A stretch of DNA of 64,000 nucleotides from NCBI GenBank assembly GCA_035718275.1, contig DASTHI010000002.1:20226-84225 (forward strand), given 5' to 3'. The position numbers were made by a program, and so were the translations under genes. Each line of letters opens with the position of its first letter. Position 1 is the stretch's first letter. Positions 9,990 to 19,186 of the stretch are shown here, one piece after another. Source of the stretch: Pseudolabrys sp035718275 (GTDB taxonomy: Bacteria > Pseudomonadota > Alphaproteobacteria > Rhizobiales > Xanthobacteraceae). A model generated the notes under the pieces. That model was not told the origin of the DNA. It ran no database searches and saw nothing but the letters and a program-made list of their open reading frames with translations.

Positions 9990-10138
9990 CAGGATCCCTT
10001 CCCTGAGCCAGCGCCCGGACGCTTGAAGCCGGGTGCCACCGGCCAGGTCCACCCTCGGATAATGGATGCTCTCTCTGGAGGCAAGCCGAAGTCCCCCTGT
10101 CACGCCGCTGACCGAGACATATGGATATTGCGCGGTCT

Positions 10139-11722
10139 TCAGAATCTAAGCGGCTTTGCCTGCTGGACCTGCGGCAATGCGCGCACTTTGGACAAGACCG
10201 TCTCGGGCAGTTGGCCGTCGATCTCGATCAGCGCGATCGCATTTCCGCCCGGCGCGTCGCGGCCGACATGGAAGGTAGCGATATTGATTCCCGCCTCCCC
10301 CAGCGTGGATGAAAATTTCCCGATGAATCCCGGCTTGTCGAGATTTGTGATGTAAATCATCGAGGGCCCGAACTCGGCATCCATGCGGATGCCCTTGATG
10401 TTGACGATACGAGGGCGCCCGTCGGCAAACACCGTGCCTGATACGTGTCGTGACTGACGCTCGGTCGTGACGGTCACCGTGATCAGACTCTCGTAGTCTT
10501 CCGGCATCTCGCGCGTCACCTCCTCGACAATGATGCCGCGCTCCTTGGCAACGAGCGGCGCGGACACTACGTTGACGTCGCCGAGCATCGGCCGCAACAG
10601 CCCGGCTAGAGCGGCGGAGGTCAACGCCTTGGTGTTCATCTGCGCCACAGCGCCTTCATATGCGATTTGTATTTTGCTTATTCCGGTTTCGGTCAGCTGG
10701 CCGGCGAAGGAACCAAGCTTCTCGGCCAGAGCGACGAATGGTTTGAGCCTCGGCGCCTCCTCGGCGCTGATGGAAGGAAAGTTGATCGCATTCGTGATAG
10801 CTCCGCGCAGCAGATAGTCGGACATCTGCTCTGCGATCTGCAGCGCGACATTTTCCTGCGCTTCTTTGGTAGAGGCGCCGAGATGCGGCGTGCAGACGAC
10901 GTTCGGCAAGGCGAATAACGGGTTGTCGGTCGCAGGCTCGGTGACGAATACATCGAAGGCCGCACCCGCCACCTGGCCGCTTTTTAGCGCTTCATAAAGA
11001 GCGGCTTCGTCCACCAGGCCGCCGCGAGCGCAGTTGATAATCCGCACACCCTTCTTCATGGCCCTGATCGAGTCGTCATTGATGATGTTGCGGGTCTTGT
11101 CGGTTAGCGGTGTATGCAAAGTGATGAAGTCCGCGCGCCTGAACAGTTCGTCCAGTTCTACCTTTTCGACGCCGAGATCCTTGGCGCGATCCGGCGAGAG
11201 AAACGGATCGTAGGCGACAACCTTCATTTTCAGACCGAGCGCGCGGTCCGCCACGATGGATCCGATATTGCCGCAGCCGATGATGCCGAGAGTCTTCCCG
11301 AAAATCTCAACGCCCATGAACTTGTTCTTTTCCCATTTGCCGGCGCGAGTGGAAGCGTCTGCTTCCGGGATTTGCCGCGCCAGCGCCAGCATAAGCGAGA
11401 TCGCATGTTCGGCGGTCGTGATCGAATTGCCGAATGGGGTATTCATGACGATGATGCCCCGTGCGGTGGCCGCCGGAATGTCGACATTGTCTACTCCAAT
11501 GCCGGCGCGTCCGATCACCCTGAGCTTTTTTGCGTTGTCGAGAATTTTTGCCGTCACCTTCGTGGCGGAACGGATCGCAAGGCCGTCAAAATTGCCAACC
11601 GCGGCGGCAAGCTTTTCCTTGTCCTTGCCCAGCGCTGGCTGAAAATCAACATCGATGCCGCGCTCCTTGAAGATCTGCACGGCGGCCGGCGATAGCGCAT
11701 CCGAAATGAGAACCCTGGCCAT
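10139..11722 (-). CDS. serA: D-3-phosphoglycerate dehydrogenase (long form with ACT domain)
   Basis: 527 residues, the long type-1 form. It oxidises 3-phosphoglycerate to 3-phosphohydroxypyruvate with NAD+, the first step of serine synthesis. The substrate-binding domain is followed by a Rossmann fold (GIIGCGNIGSIVAD near residue 146), the catalytic Arg (NCARGGLVDE), Glu (VTEPATDNPLF) and His (CTPHLGASTKEAQ), an intervening domain and a C-terminal ACT domain (ITNLDKPGFIGKF). The start at 11722 is eight bases after the serC stop, so the two genes form a serC-serA operon. Confidence 0.96.
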   Translation of the reverse strand: MARVLISDALSPAAVQIFKERGIDVDFQPALGKDKEKLAAAVGNFDGLAIRSATKVTAKILDNAKKLRVIGRAGIGVDNVDIPAATARGIIVMNTPFGNSITTAEHAISLMLALARQIPEADASTRAGKWEKNKFMGVEIFGKTLGIIGCGNIGSIVADRALGLKMKVVAYDPFLSPDRAKDLGVEKVELDELFRRADFITLHTPLTDKTRNIINDDSIRAMKKGVRIINCARGGLVDEAALYEALKSGQVAGAAFDVFVTEPATDNPLFALPNVVCTPHLGASTKEAQENVALQIAEQMSDYLLRGAITNAINFPSISAEEAPRLKPFVALAEKLGSFAGQLTETGISKIQIAYEGAVAQMNTKALTSAALAGLLRPMLGDVNVVSAPLVAKERGIIVEEVTREMPEDYESLITVTVTTERQSRHVSGTVFADGRPRIVNIKGIRMDAEFGPSMIYITNLDKPGFIGKFSSTLGEAGINIATFHVGRDAPGGNAIALIEIDGQLPETVLSKVRALPQVQQAKPLRF

Positions 11723-11730
11723 AGCCGACC

Positions 11731-12906
11731 TCACGCCGCTTTCGGCAACGCCGCTTTCGCTTCGGCGAAAGCCCAATCGAGCCATGGCGCGAGCGCCTCG
11801 ATATCGCGCTGCTCAACGGTCGCGCCGCACCAGATGCGCAAACCCGGCGGAGCATCGCGATAGTGTGCGATGTCATAGGCGACGCCTTCTTGCTCGAGCA
11901 ATCCGGCAATCGTCTTGGCAAAAGTGGCCTGATCATCGAGCGATCGGCCCGTAACCGCCGGATCGACTACCTTCAGGCAGACAGACGTGTTCGATCGCGC
12001 AGCCGGATTCGCGGCAAGATGATCGATCCACGGTGTTCTCGCCACCCAATCCGACAATGTCTTCGCATTGGCGTCGGAGCGAGCGATCGTCGCAGACAGC
12101 CCACCAATCGACTTCGCCCACGTCAATGCATCGAGATAATCCTCAACGCACAGCATTGATGGCGTGTTGATGGTCTCGCCGGCAAAAATTCCCTCGTTGA
12201 GCTTACCGTTCTTGGTGAGTCGGAAAATCTTTGGAAGCGGCCAGGAAGGCTTGTAGCTTTCCAGGCGCTCCACGGCGCGCGGCGAAAGAACGAGCATGCC
12301 GTGCGCGCCCTCTCCGCCCAAAGCCTTCTGCCAGGAGAAGGTGACCGCATCGAGCTTGGGCCAGTCCAGCCTTTGCGCAAAGGCTGCCGACGTCGCATCG
12401 CAAATCGAAAGCCCGGCGCGATCGCCGGCGATCCAGTTGCCGTCCGGCACCCGCACTCCCGACGTGGTGCCATTCCAGGTGAAGACAACATCGCCTGCAG
12501 GATCGACCTTCGACAGGTCGGGCAGCTCGCCATATGGCGCGCGGATCACCGCGAGTTGCTTGATCTTGAGCTGCTTCTCGACGTCGGTGACCCATCCTTC
12601 GCCAAAGGATTCCCACGCGAGCATCGTCACAGGCCGCGCGCCGAGTAACGACCAGAGCGCAATCTCTACCGCACCCGTATCCGAAGCCGGGACGATGCCG
12701 ATGCGATAGGCGGACGGCACTTCCAGAACTTCGCGAGTAAGCTCGATGGCGCGCTTGAGCTTTGCTTTGCCGCTTTTCGAGCGATGGGAGCGTCCGAGAA
12801 CTGCGTCGGTGAGGTTTTGCAGGCTCCAGCCGGGGCGCTTTGCGCAAGGGCCGGACGAGAAGTGCGGACTTGCCGGCCGCACGCCGGGCTTCGTCGCCGT
12901 CATCAT
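11731..12906 (-). CDS. serC: Phosphoserine aminotransferase (alphaproteobacterial type)
   Basis: 391 residues. This PLP enzyme converts 3-phosphohydroxypyruvate and glutamate to phosphoserine, the second step of serine synthesis. The PLP Lys lies in VTFSWQKALGGEGAHG, with WNGTTSGVRVP and FAGETINTPSM also conserved. Length and N-terminus (PHFSSGPCAKRPGW) fit the longer SerC branch found in Alphaproteobacteria. The start at 12906 follows GGAAGG, which lies in the loop of a leader hairpin; an in-frame start at 13059 would run through that structured leader and is rejected. Confidence 0.95.
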   Translation of the reverse strand: MMTATKPGVRPASPHFSSGPCAKRPGWSLQNLTDAVLGRSHRSKSGKAKLKRAIELTREVLEVPSAYRIGIVPASDTGAVEIALWSLLGARPVTMLAWESFGEGWVTDVEKQLKIKQLAVIRAPYGELPDLSKVDPAGDVVFTWNGTTSGVRVPDGNWIAGDRAGLSICDATSAAFAQRLDWPKLDAVTFSWQKALGGEGAHGMLVLSPRAVERLESYKPSWPLPKIFRLTKNGKLNEGIFAGETINTPSMLCVEDYLDALTWAKSIGGLSATIARSDANAKTLSDWVARTPWIDHLAANPAARSNTSVCLKVVDPAVTGRSLDDQATFAKTIAGLLEQEGVAYDIAHYRDAPPGLRIWCGATVEQRDIEALAPWLDWAFAEAKAALPKAA

Positions 12907-12962
12907 GTCTATCCTTCCAGATAGGCGCCCCTCGTTGGGGAGGGGTGTCCCACTGGCGGGAA
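12907..12962 (-). promoter_or_regulatory. serC RNA motif (structured leader of serC-serA)
   Basis: Read on the minus strand, the 56 nt before serC fold into three consecutive hairpins: TCCC/GGGA (12961-12948), CCCCTC/GAGGGG (12945-12928) and CTATC/GATAG (12924-12909). The last loop contains the serC Shine-Dalgarno. Spacing, the GGGACACCCCTCCCC block and the fused RBS hairpin agree with the serC motif I recall as described upstream of serC in Alphaproteobacteria. A cis-regulatory role is inferred; the ligand or protein sensed is not known to me. Confidence 0.7.
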
Positions 12963-13039
12963 TAGGCGACTTGCCGGCCGCGGTCAACCGTGGCGTAAAG
13001 CCCTGAGCTAAAAAAAGGCGCAGCGTCTGGGGTTGTGAA

Positions 13040-13987
13040 TCACCAGAGCCGCATTCCAAGCCCGATCTGTCCGACCTGAGCGTTGGAACGAGTCCCGTTC
13101 ACAGGTGCAAAAGCAACGAATTCCCATTCTGCCCGTACAACCACATTTGGAGTGATCGCCCAATCCACGCCGAGTCCTGCTGCAACGCCGACAGCGAAGA
13201 CGTTGTTCTGACCGGCACTGGCGGACTGTTGAAACGTGCCCAGGAATACACCGGGTGGGGGAAGCTGCGTCTGCGCGTCCGTGACCGTTACGGTGGTGTG
13301 GTAGTTGAAGCGCCCTACCGCAACGCCAACCGCTGCATAAGGCAGAAACTGCTCGACGGCATACCCGGCGCGCGCGCGCAAAGTGGCATAGTCGACCAGC
13401 TTGAATGAGGATTCAGCCGCGATCGTCACATCGTGTTCGATGCTGTCCGACGTGGTGAAGACTCGCCGAAGCGAATCGCCGGTGGACGACTGCAGAATCG
13501 ACGGGTGCTTGTAGGCTAGGTCCCAACCGAGAACGAGCCGATCCCACTGCATATTGTAACCGAGATACCCGCCGAACACGACGCCATTAGTGGTGTTTGC
13601 CGGCAAAGTCGTCCAACTCGAGGGAGCCCCCTCTGCCTCGAGCGTCGAGTTGCGAAGAATGTATGCGACCAAGGGGCTCGTGCTGTTTCCAAAATCCGTA
13701 TTCAGGTTGCCGTAGCCGACGAAAGCGCCGAACTGCCAACCATCCCATCGCATGTAACCGATGGGTGTCAACGATCCCCGCAAGCCCGAGTCCCCAAACC
13801 AGTCGGCCGCCAGAAGCCGTTCAGCCGAGAAGACCGTCAGGGCGCAGGAAACGAGGCACGTCGCGCGCAGGTGCTTTGCTGTCCAGCGCCATTTGCCGCC
13901 CCAGGAGAAACGCCACAGGCTCATGGCGGAGATCCCATTTTGATTCAAGCCCGCTGCACGCGGACGGGATGCTTTCCGGAGACGCAT
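13040..13987 (-). CDS. Outer-membrane beta-barrel protein (Omp25-like)
   Basis: 315 residues with an export signal near residues 40-60 (LRATCLVSCALTVFS, cleavage after LLA-A). The mature part alternates Gly and aromatic residues in amphipathic strands (WQFGAFVGYGNLN, VVFGGYLGYNMQWDRLVLGW, LGVDWAITPNVVVRAEWEF) and ends in an aromatic residue (GLGMRLW), the signature for barrel insertion by Bam. The ATG at 13987 has GAGGGG upstream and lies two bases after the stop of the preceding barrel gene, so the pair is co-transcribed; an internal ATG at 13924 is the alternative start. Porin activity is not shown. Confidence 0.75.
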   Translation of the reverse strand: MRLRKASRPRAAGLNQNGISAMSLWRFSWGGKWRWTAKHLRATCLVSCALTVFSAERLLAADWFGDSGLRGSLTPIGYMRWDGWQFGAFVGYGNLNTDFGNSTSPLVAYILRNSTLEAEGAPSSWTTLPANTTNGVVFGGYLGYNMQWDRLVLGWDLAYKHPSILQSSTGDSLRRVFTTSDSIEHDVTIAAESSFKLVDYATLRARAGYAVEQFLPYAAVGVAVGRFNYHTTVTVTDAQTQLPPPGVFLGTFQQSASAGQNNVFAVGVAAGLGVDWAITPNVVVRAEWEFVAFAPVNGTRSNAQVGQIGLGMRLW

Positions 13988-13989
13988 CG

Positions 13990-14610
13990 TTAGCCCCTCT
14001 TACGGAGCGACGGCGAAGGCGGAGGCGGCCCCGCAAAGCTGTCATAGCCGCCGAAGTTGAATCGACCGCCCAGCTTGACGTCATGCGATGTCAGGTGACG
14101 AAATCCCATCGGATTGTTGGCGTTGTTTGTGCCGTCGAAGGCAACCACATCGCCGCTTCGCGCATCGCCAAGATCGACATAGCCGTTGAAGAGAATTGTC
14201 CATTCGGACTTGCCGGCGGTGTAGCGGTCATCAGCGAAGCAAGGCGGCGCGCCGCTGCACGACGCAGCGGGAATTGACCCGATACCGAGCCCGAGGAAAT
14301 TCGCCGCCCCGCGATATTCGCCGGTCACGGCCAGACGAAGCCAGTTGTTGAACGTGTAGCCAATCCCAAGCCCGAAGAACGGGGCGGCGTCAAAGCCCTT
14401 GTCAATATTGTTGACCGAATCGAAATGCGCGTAGTTCGCGTTGAAGAGGCTGCCAACCCTCTGGTTGCTGAAGCCGATATCCCCGTGAAGATGCCAGCCC
14501 GAAAACACAACCGGTGGCGTAAGCGCCAGGTTGGCTGAATGCGCCCCGCCGATCGGCGCCAAAAGAGCACCCAGCGCGAGCAACAGACGACGAACACGCG
14601 CAGTCATCAT
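13990..14610 (-). CDS. Outer-membrane beta-barrel protein, apparently with an internal deletion
   Basis: 206 residues with a Sec signal (RRLLLALGALLAPIGGAHS-A). N-terminal strands (GWHLHGDIGFSNQRVG, FGLGIGYTFNNWLRLAVTGE) and the last strand (HLTSHDVKLGGRFNFGG) match the Omp family common in Hyphomicrobiales. From memory, full-length members are about 270-290 residues; here SEWTILFNGYVDLG runs straight into DARSGDVVAFDGTNN, which normally belongs to a later Y-x-LGDA segment, so about 70 residues appear absent. The Pro-rich tail is usual for the family. GGGGG six bases upstream supports the start at 14610. Confidence 0.65.
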   Translation of the reverse strand: MMTARVRRLLLALGALLAPIGGAHSANLALTPPVVFSGWHLHGDIGFSNQRVGSLFNANYAHFDSVNNIDKGFDAAPFFGLGIGYTFNNWLRLAVTGEYRGAANFLGLGIGSIPAASCSGAPPCFADDRYTAGKSEWTILFNGYVDLGDARSGDVVAFDGTNNANNPMGFRHLTSHDVKLGGRFNFGGYDSFAGPPPPSPSLRKRG

Positions 14611-14897
14611 GATCATCCCCCACAAGAGTCGGGCCGCCCCGGCCAATGCTGGGAGACGATGGCAGCAAAAACTTAAATCTGGCTTAACCTTAATTCTTTA
14701 CCATGCATATTAATAAACTGCGCAGTAGAAAGATGACTCGGTTTGTAGAACCGCGGTTGAAAGCGTGATTAAGAAACTGTTTACGCCTATGAAGCGCTTG
14801 CAGCATCTATGCAGCGAGCATGACCCGTGCGCTCGAGCTGGCGCGACATCAGCTTTGCGAAGGCACGAGGGAGATATGCCTTGCCCTCGCGGTCGCG

Positions 14898-16241
14898 TCA
14901 GGCGGCGACCTCGGTCAGCGCCTCGACGACATCGTCGACGACCGACTCGACCAGCACTCTGTCATCGCCCTCCCCCATCACGCGAATGACCGGCTCCGTG
15001 CCGGATGGTCTCACGATCAAACGCCCGCCACCACCGAGCTTTTGCTCCGCGCTGGCGATGGCTGACCTGACGCTGGCGTTTTCCAGCGGCTTGCCCTTCT
15101 GATACCGCACATTCTTGAGCACCTGCGGCAAGGGTTCGAACCGATGGCAGACCTGGGACACCGGCTTGTCGAGTCGCTTGACCACGGCGAGCACCTGCAC
15201 GGCCGCGATGAATCCGTCGCCGGTGGTTGTGTAATCCGAGAGTATAATGTGTCCGGACGGCTCACCGCCGATATTGTATCCGTGCGCGCGCATGTGTTCG
15301 AGCACGTATCGGTCGCCGACCGGCGTGCGCACGAGCTCCAGCCCGAGTTCCCGGAGATGGCGTTCGAGCCCGAGATTGGACATAACCGTCGCGACAACTC
15401 CGGGGCGCTGAAGCCGCCCGTCCTGCTTCCAGCTCTCGGCGATGACTGCGAGCAGCTGGTCGCCATCAACGACGTGACCGCGTTCGTCGACGATCATGAC
15501 CCGATCGGCATCGCCATCGAGCGCGATACCGATATCAGCACGCATCTCGCGCACCTTGCGTGAGAGCGCCGCAAGATCCGTCGAGCCGCAATCCTTGTTG
15601 ATATTGAATCCGTCCGGATCGACGCCGATCGAGATGACGTCGGCGCCGAGCTCCCACAATGCACCTGGCGCCACACGATAGGACGCCCCGTTGGCGCAGT
15701 CGATGACGACGCGAAGGCCTTCGAAAGAGACTGCCTTCGGCAGCGTCAGCTTGGCAAACTCGATATAGCGGTCCTGCACGCCATCGATGCGCTTGGCGCG
15801 GCCGAGATCACCACTCTTCGCAAGCTGTTTGCCGAGATCGGAGTCGAGCAGCTGCTCGATCCTTTCCTCCATCTCGTCGCTGAGCTTGTAGCCGTCGGGA
15901 CCGAACAGCTTAATCCCATTGTCGTCGAAAGGATTATGCGATGCGGAAATCATGACGCCGAGATCGGCGCGCATCGACCGAGCCAGCATGCCGACCGCTG
16001 GCGTCGGGATGGGCCCGGTCAGCAGGACGTCCATGCCTACCGAAGTGAATCCTGCGACGAGAGCCGTCTCGATCATGTAGCCAGACAGGCGGGTATCTTT
16101 GCCGATCAGCACTCTGTGGCGGTGATCGCCGTTCTTGAAGATGAGCCCGGCGGCCTGGCCGACCTTCATCGCAAGTTCGGGCGTAATCACACGATTGGCC
16201 CGGCCGCGAATGCCGTCCGTCCCGAAATACCGACGACCCAT
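14898..16241 (-). CDS. glmM: Phosphoglucosamine mutase
   Basis: 447 residues, normal length. It interconverts glucosamine-6-phosphate and glucosamine-1-phosphate for UDP-GlcNAc, peptidoglycan and LPS synthesis. The N-terminus (RYFGTDGIRGRAN), the phosphoserine loop (MISASHNPFDDNG, Ser near residue 102), the metal loop (ALDGDADRVMIVD) and the C-terminal phosphate-binding loop (RPSGTEPVIRVMGEG) are all present. It is transcribed alone here, divergent from lldD across 249 bp. Confidence 0.97.
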   Translation of the reverse strand: MGRRYFGTDGIRGRANRVITPELAMKVGQAAGLIFKNGDHRHRVLIGKDTRLSGYMIETALVAGFTSVGMDVLLTGPIPTPAVGMLARSMRADLGVMISASHNPFDDNGIKLFGPDGYKLSDEMEERIEQLLDSDLGKQLAKSGDLGRAKRIDGVQDRYIEFAKLTLPKAVSFEGLRVVIDCANGASYRVAPGALWELGADVISIGVDPDGFNINKDCGSTDLAALSRKVREMRADIGIALDGDADRVMIVDERGHVVDGDQLLAVIAESWKQDGRLQRPGVVATVMSNLGLERHLRELGLELVRTPVGDRYVLEHMRAHGYNIGGEPSGHIILSDYTTTGDGFIAAVQVLAVVKRLDKPVSQVCHRFEPLPQVLKNVRYQKGKPLENASVRSAIASAEQKLGGGGRLIVRPSGTEPVIRVMGEGDDRVLVESVVDDVVEALTEVAA

Positions 16242-16490
16242 GCAAGATCCCCTGACGCGTTAGGAAATGTATAACGGCCCCTGACTAGCCGGAAAAGGAA
16301 TGGGTGGCCAAGTCGTGGCCAGCGGCAGGGATAATAATCTCGGCACCCGTCATTTTCCCCAAAAATCGTGAGTCGCCGGATGCCGTTAACCTTGTCGCGA
16401 CCCGGGCAATCATGAATCCGCCTATTCCGGAATGGACTACGGCCGTGCTAACCATTTGCTCGACGCAAAGAAAGTTCCAGAAATGCTGCC

Positions 16491-17684
16491 ATGAAGACCG
16501 TTGCCTGTATCGAGGATCTACGGGCACTCGCGCGCCGCAAAGTTCCGAAAGCATTTTTCGACTATGCCGACAGCGGCTCCTATAACGAAGAGACGCTGCG
16601 CGCCAACCGTATGGACCTCGAGACGATCAAGCTGCGCCAGCGCGTACTCGTTGACGTGTCCGACCGCACCCTTGCCACCACTATCGTGGGACAAAAAACC
16701 AGCGCGCCATTCGCCTTGGCTCCGATAGGGCTGTGTGGAATGCAGTATGGGGATGGTGAAATCCTGTCGGCGCAAGCGGCCGAGGAGGCCGAAATTCCTT
16801 TCACCTTGTCGACGATGTCGATCAATTCGATCGAGCAGGTGGCCGAGGCAACGACCAAGCCGTTCTGGTTTCAGCTTTATGTCATTCGGGACCGCGGATT
16901 TTCCAAGGATATTCTCGATCGCGCCGTCAGAGCTGGCTGCAATGCTCTGGTCCTAACCGTCGACCTCCAGGTTCTCGGGCAAAGACATCGCGACGTTCGC
17001 AACGGCATGACGGTGCCGCCGGAAATTCGCCTGAGCAACATCATCGACATGGCTACCAAGCCTGGATGGGTCCTCAGCGTGCTGAAGGGAAAAAGCAAGA
17101 CCTTCGGCAACCTTGCCGGCCACGTCAAAGGTATGGATGACGTCAACTCCCTTGCCCAGTGGACGAACAGCCAATTCGATCCAGCGTTGAGCTGGAAAGA
17201 TGTCGAGTGGATCAAAAAGATCTGGCCCGGCAAGCTCATCATCAAGGGCATTCTCGATGTCGAGGACGCCAAGACCGCTGTCAAACTCGGCACCGATGCG
17301 ATCGTGGTGTCGAACCATGGCGGCCGCCAGCTCGATGGAGCTCCGTCATCGATCTCGGCGCTTCCGGCGATTGCGCAGGCGGTCGGCGCAGATACGGAGG
17401 TGCTGTTCGACGGCGGTATCCGCACGGGCAGCGACATCATGCGCGCGCTGGCTCTAGGGGCGCGTGCATGCCTGGTCGGGCGCTCCTACATCTATGGCCT
17501 CGGAGCCGGCGGTAAAACCGGAGTCGCCAAGGCCATCGACATCCTGAAGAAAGAGCTGAGCGTGGCGATGGCACTCACAGGTGTCACACGGGTGAGCGAC
17601 ATCGGCCCCCAGGTCCTGGTCGGCGGCGAAATGTCAAAGAAACAGGCCCCGGCGCCGAAGCGCAAAAAAACTGCGCAAGAGTAG
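16491..17684 (+). CDS. lldD: FMN-dependent alpha-hydroxyacid oxidase/dehydrogenase (L-lactate dehydrogenase type)
   Basis: 397 residues, one TIM-barrel domain of the flavin-dependent 2-hydroxyacid oxidase family. Motifs include FDYADSGSYNEETLR at the N-terminus, FAPIG-type FMN contact (FALAPIGLCGMQ), PFWFQLYV, the active-site SNHGGRQLDGAPS with the catalytic His, and the FMN-phosphate loop FDGGIRTGSDIMRAL. It oxidises an L-2-hydroxyacid, probably L-lactate, to the 2-oxoacid. The C-terminus ends in a Lys/Pro-rich tail. Mandelate or glycolate as substrate cannot be excluded. Confidence 0.82.
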   Translation: MKTVACIEDLRALARRKVPKAFFDYADSGSYNEETLRANRMDLETIKLRQRVLVDVSDRTLATTIVGQKTSAPFALAPIGLCGMQYGDGEILSAQAAEEAEIPFTLSTMSINSIEQVAEATTKPFWFQLYVIRDRGFSKDILDRAVRAGCNALVLTVDLQVLGQRHRDVRNGMTVPPEIRLSNIIDMATKPGWVLSVLKGKSKTFGNLAGHVKGMDDVNSLAQWTNSQFDPALSWKDVEWIKKIWPGKLIIKGILDVEDAKTAVKLGTDAIVVSNHGGRQLDGAPSSISALPAIAQAVGADTEVLFDGGIRTGSDIMRALALGARACLVGRSYIYGLGAGGKTGVAKAIDILKKELSVAMALTGVTRVSDIGPQVLVGGEMSKKQAPAPKRKKTAQE

Positions 17685-17705
17685 CCGCGCCTGCGAACGC
17701 GCGGC
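17684..17705. terminator. Possible terminator hairpin between lldD and cynS
   Basis: GCCGCGC and GCGCGGC form a 7-bp stem with an 8-nt loop in the 34-bp gap between two convergent genes. No U-run follows, so confidence is low. Confidence 0.35.
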
Positions 17706-17718
17706 GCAGTCCGGCTCT

Positions 17719-18207
17719 TCACTCCTCCTTCAATCCATAGGCAAGCGCATTCCCGGTCGCGCCGTAATACTTGTACGGCAGGAATTTGCCCGTCATCGCG
17801 ATGGCGACGCGATCGCCTTTTGGATCGCTTTTTCGCGTGACATCCATGTCAAAATCGATGGCCGACATGATGCCGTCACCGAATTCTTCTTCGATCAGTG
17901 CCTTCAACGCCGGCCCGTTGACCATGATGAGTTCATAGAATCGGTAGATCAACGGATCTGTGGGCGGCATCGGCGTGCCCGTGCCCCGAAACGGCGTTTC
18001 GTTGAGCATTATCTGTTCGCTTTTCGAGAGCCCGAACAACTTCGCCGCATTGGCAGCCTGAGGTTTCGTCAGCTTCATCTGTCCAAGGATCGCCCCGGTC
18101 ACCAAGATCGGGGACATGCCGCCGATTTCTGAGCAGATGTACTTCCACGTCCAACCCTTCTCGCGCTTGATATCTAAAAGCTTTTCGGTGAGAGCGGCGC
18201 GGTTCAT
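17719..18207 (-). CDS. cynS: Cyanate hydratase (cyanase)
   Basis: 162 residues. It converts cyanate and bicarbonate to ammonia and CO2 via carbamate. The N-terminal helical domain (MNRAALTEKLLDIKREKG) is followed by the catalytic domain, with Arg89, Glu92 and Ser115 in YRFYEL and DGIMSAIDF. These sit at a constant offset of seven from E. coli Arg96, Glu99 and Ser122, so the active site is intact. AGGGAGAC before the ATG at 18207 fixes the start. It is the last gene of a four-gene operon with a nitrate/cyanate-type ABC importer. Confidence 0.95.
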   Translation of the reverse strand: MNRAALTEKLLDIKREKGWTWKYICSEIGGMSPILVTGAILGQMKLTKPQAANAAKLFGLSKSEQIMLNETPFRGTGTPMPPTDPLIYRFYELIMVNGPALKALIEEEFGDGIMSAIDFDMDVTRKSDPKGDRVAIAMTGKFLPYKYYGATGNALAYGLKEE

Positions 18208-18271
18208 TGCTGTCTCCCTTGTTGAATAGGATTTCTGCATCGTGGCGTTGTGCCGAAGACCCGCGGGTTCC

Positions 18272-19183
18272 TTATGCCACATGCGAGGCGGATGGGCCGA
18301 ATGCGCCCGGCCGTCTTGGTGCAACTGCCGGCTCGGGAACGCCGGGTCGAACGATTGAAACATGACGCGGCTCCCAAGCGCCACGCTCCTCTCGGACGAA
18401 GTTGCGACTGCGGCTCACCAGGAAATCGATGATGTGATTGCGCGTGGCGTAGTAAAGCGGGTGCCGGTGGAAATCGCCGCGGGCACGGTCGCGGGGGAGC
18501 GGGTTGTCAACGATTTCGGCCAGCACCGCGCCCGGGCCATTGGTCATCAGCACGATTCGGTCGGCAAGATAGATCGCCTCGTCGACATCGTGCGTGATCA
18601 TGAAGACAGTCTGCTGCGTTTCCAGACAGATGCGGCGAACCTCGTCCTGCAAGCTGCCGCGCGTGAGCGCGTCGAGCGCCGAAAAAGGCTCGTCCATCAG
18701 CATGATCTTGGGCTCAATCGAAAGTGCACGGGCAATGCCGACGCGCTGTTTCATGCCGCCGGAGAGTTCGGCGGGCCGCTTGTGTTCGGCGCCTGTAAGC
18801 CCGACCAGATCAATAAACTTCTGCGCCTGCGCTGCCGCCTTCGCGGCGGGCCAGTGGCGCCATTTCGACGACACGGCATAGTCGACATTGCCGAGCACCG
18901 TACGCCACGGTAGTAGCGCGTGGCTTTGGAAAATCACTGCGCGATCAAGGCTCGGCCCTTCGATCGCCTGACCATCCACGATTACGGCACCACTCGAAGG
19001 CATGTCGAGTCCGGCAAGAATATTGAGCACGGTGGTCTTGCCGCATCCGGAATGGCCGATCACACAGACGAATTCCCCGCGCGTCATCGACAGCCACAAA
19101 TTCTCGAAGATCGTGGTCATCCCGCCGGCCGGGGCCGGAAACCGCCGCGCAATTCCTTCGATGGAAATGAAGTGCTCGGACAT
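18272..19183 (-). CDS. ABC transporter ATP-binding protein, nitrate/cyanate/sulfonate type (CynD/NrtD-like)
   Basis: 303 residues. Walker A (GHSGCGKTT), Q-loop, signature (LSGGMKQRVGIARAL), Walker B (IMLMDEPFSALDAL) and H-loop (FMITHDVDEAIYLADRI) are all complete. It belongs to the NrtD/SsuB/TauB family. The C-terminal 40 residues are Arg/Pro-rich and outside the core. It starts three bases after the permease stop and precedes cynS by 64 bp, which points to cyanate rather than nitrate or sulfonate as substrate (inference). Confidence 0.88.
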   Translation of the reverse strand: MSEHFISIEGIARRFPAPAGGMTTIFENLWLSMTRGEFVCVIGHSGCGKTTVLNILAGLDMPSSGAVIVDGQAIEGPSLDRAVIFQSHALLPWRTVLGNVDYAVSSKWRHWPAAKAAAQAQKFIDLVGLTGAEHKRPAELSGGMKQRVGIARALSIEPKIMLMDEPFSALDALTRGSLQDEVRRICLETQQTVFMITHDVDEAIYLADRIVLMTNGPGAVLAEIVDNPLPRDRARGDFHRHPLYYATRNHIIDFLVSRSRNFVREERGAWEPRHVSIVRPGVPEPAVAPRRPGAFGPSASHVA

Positions 19184-19186
19184 CGC

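Noticed and set aside
14611..14897. Short plus-strand frames between the barrel genes and glmM
   Set aside because: Arg-rich out-of-frame readings without ribosome-binding sites; the A/T-rich part near 14650-14720 is better explained as the promoter of the barrel operon.
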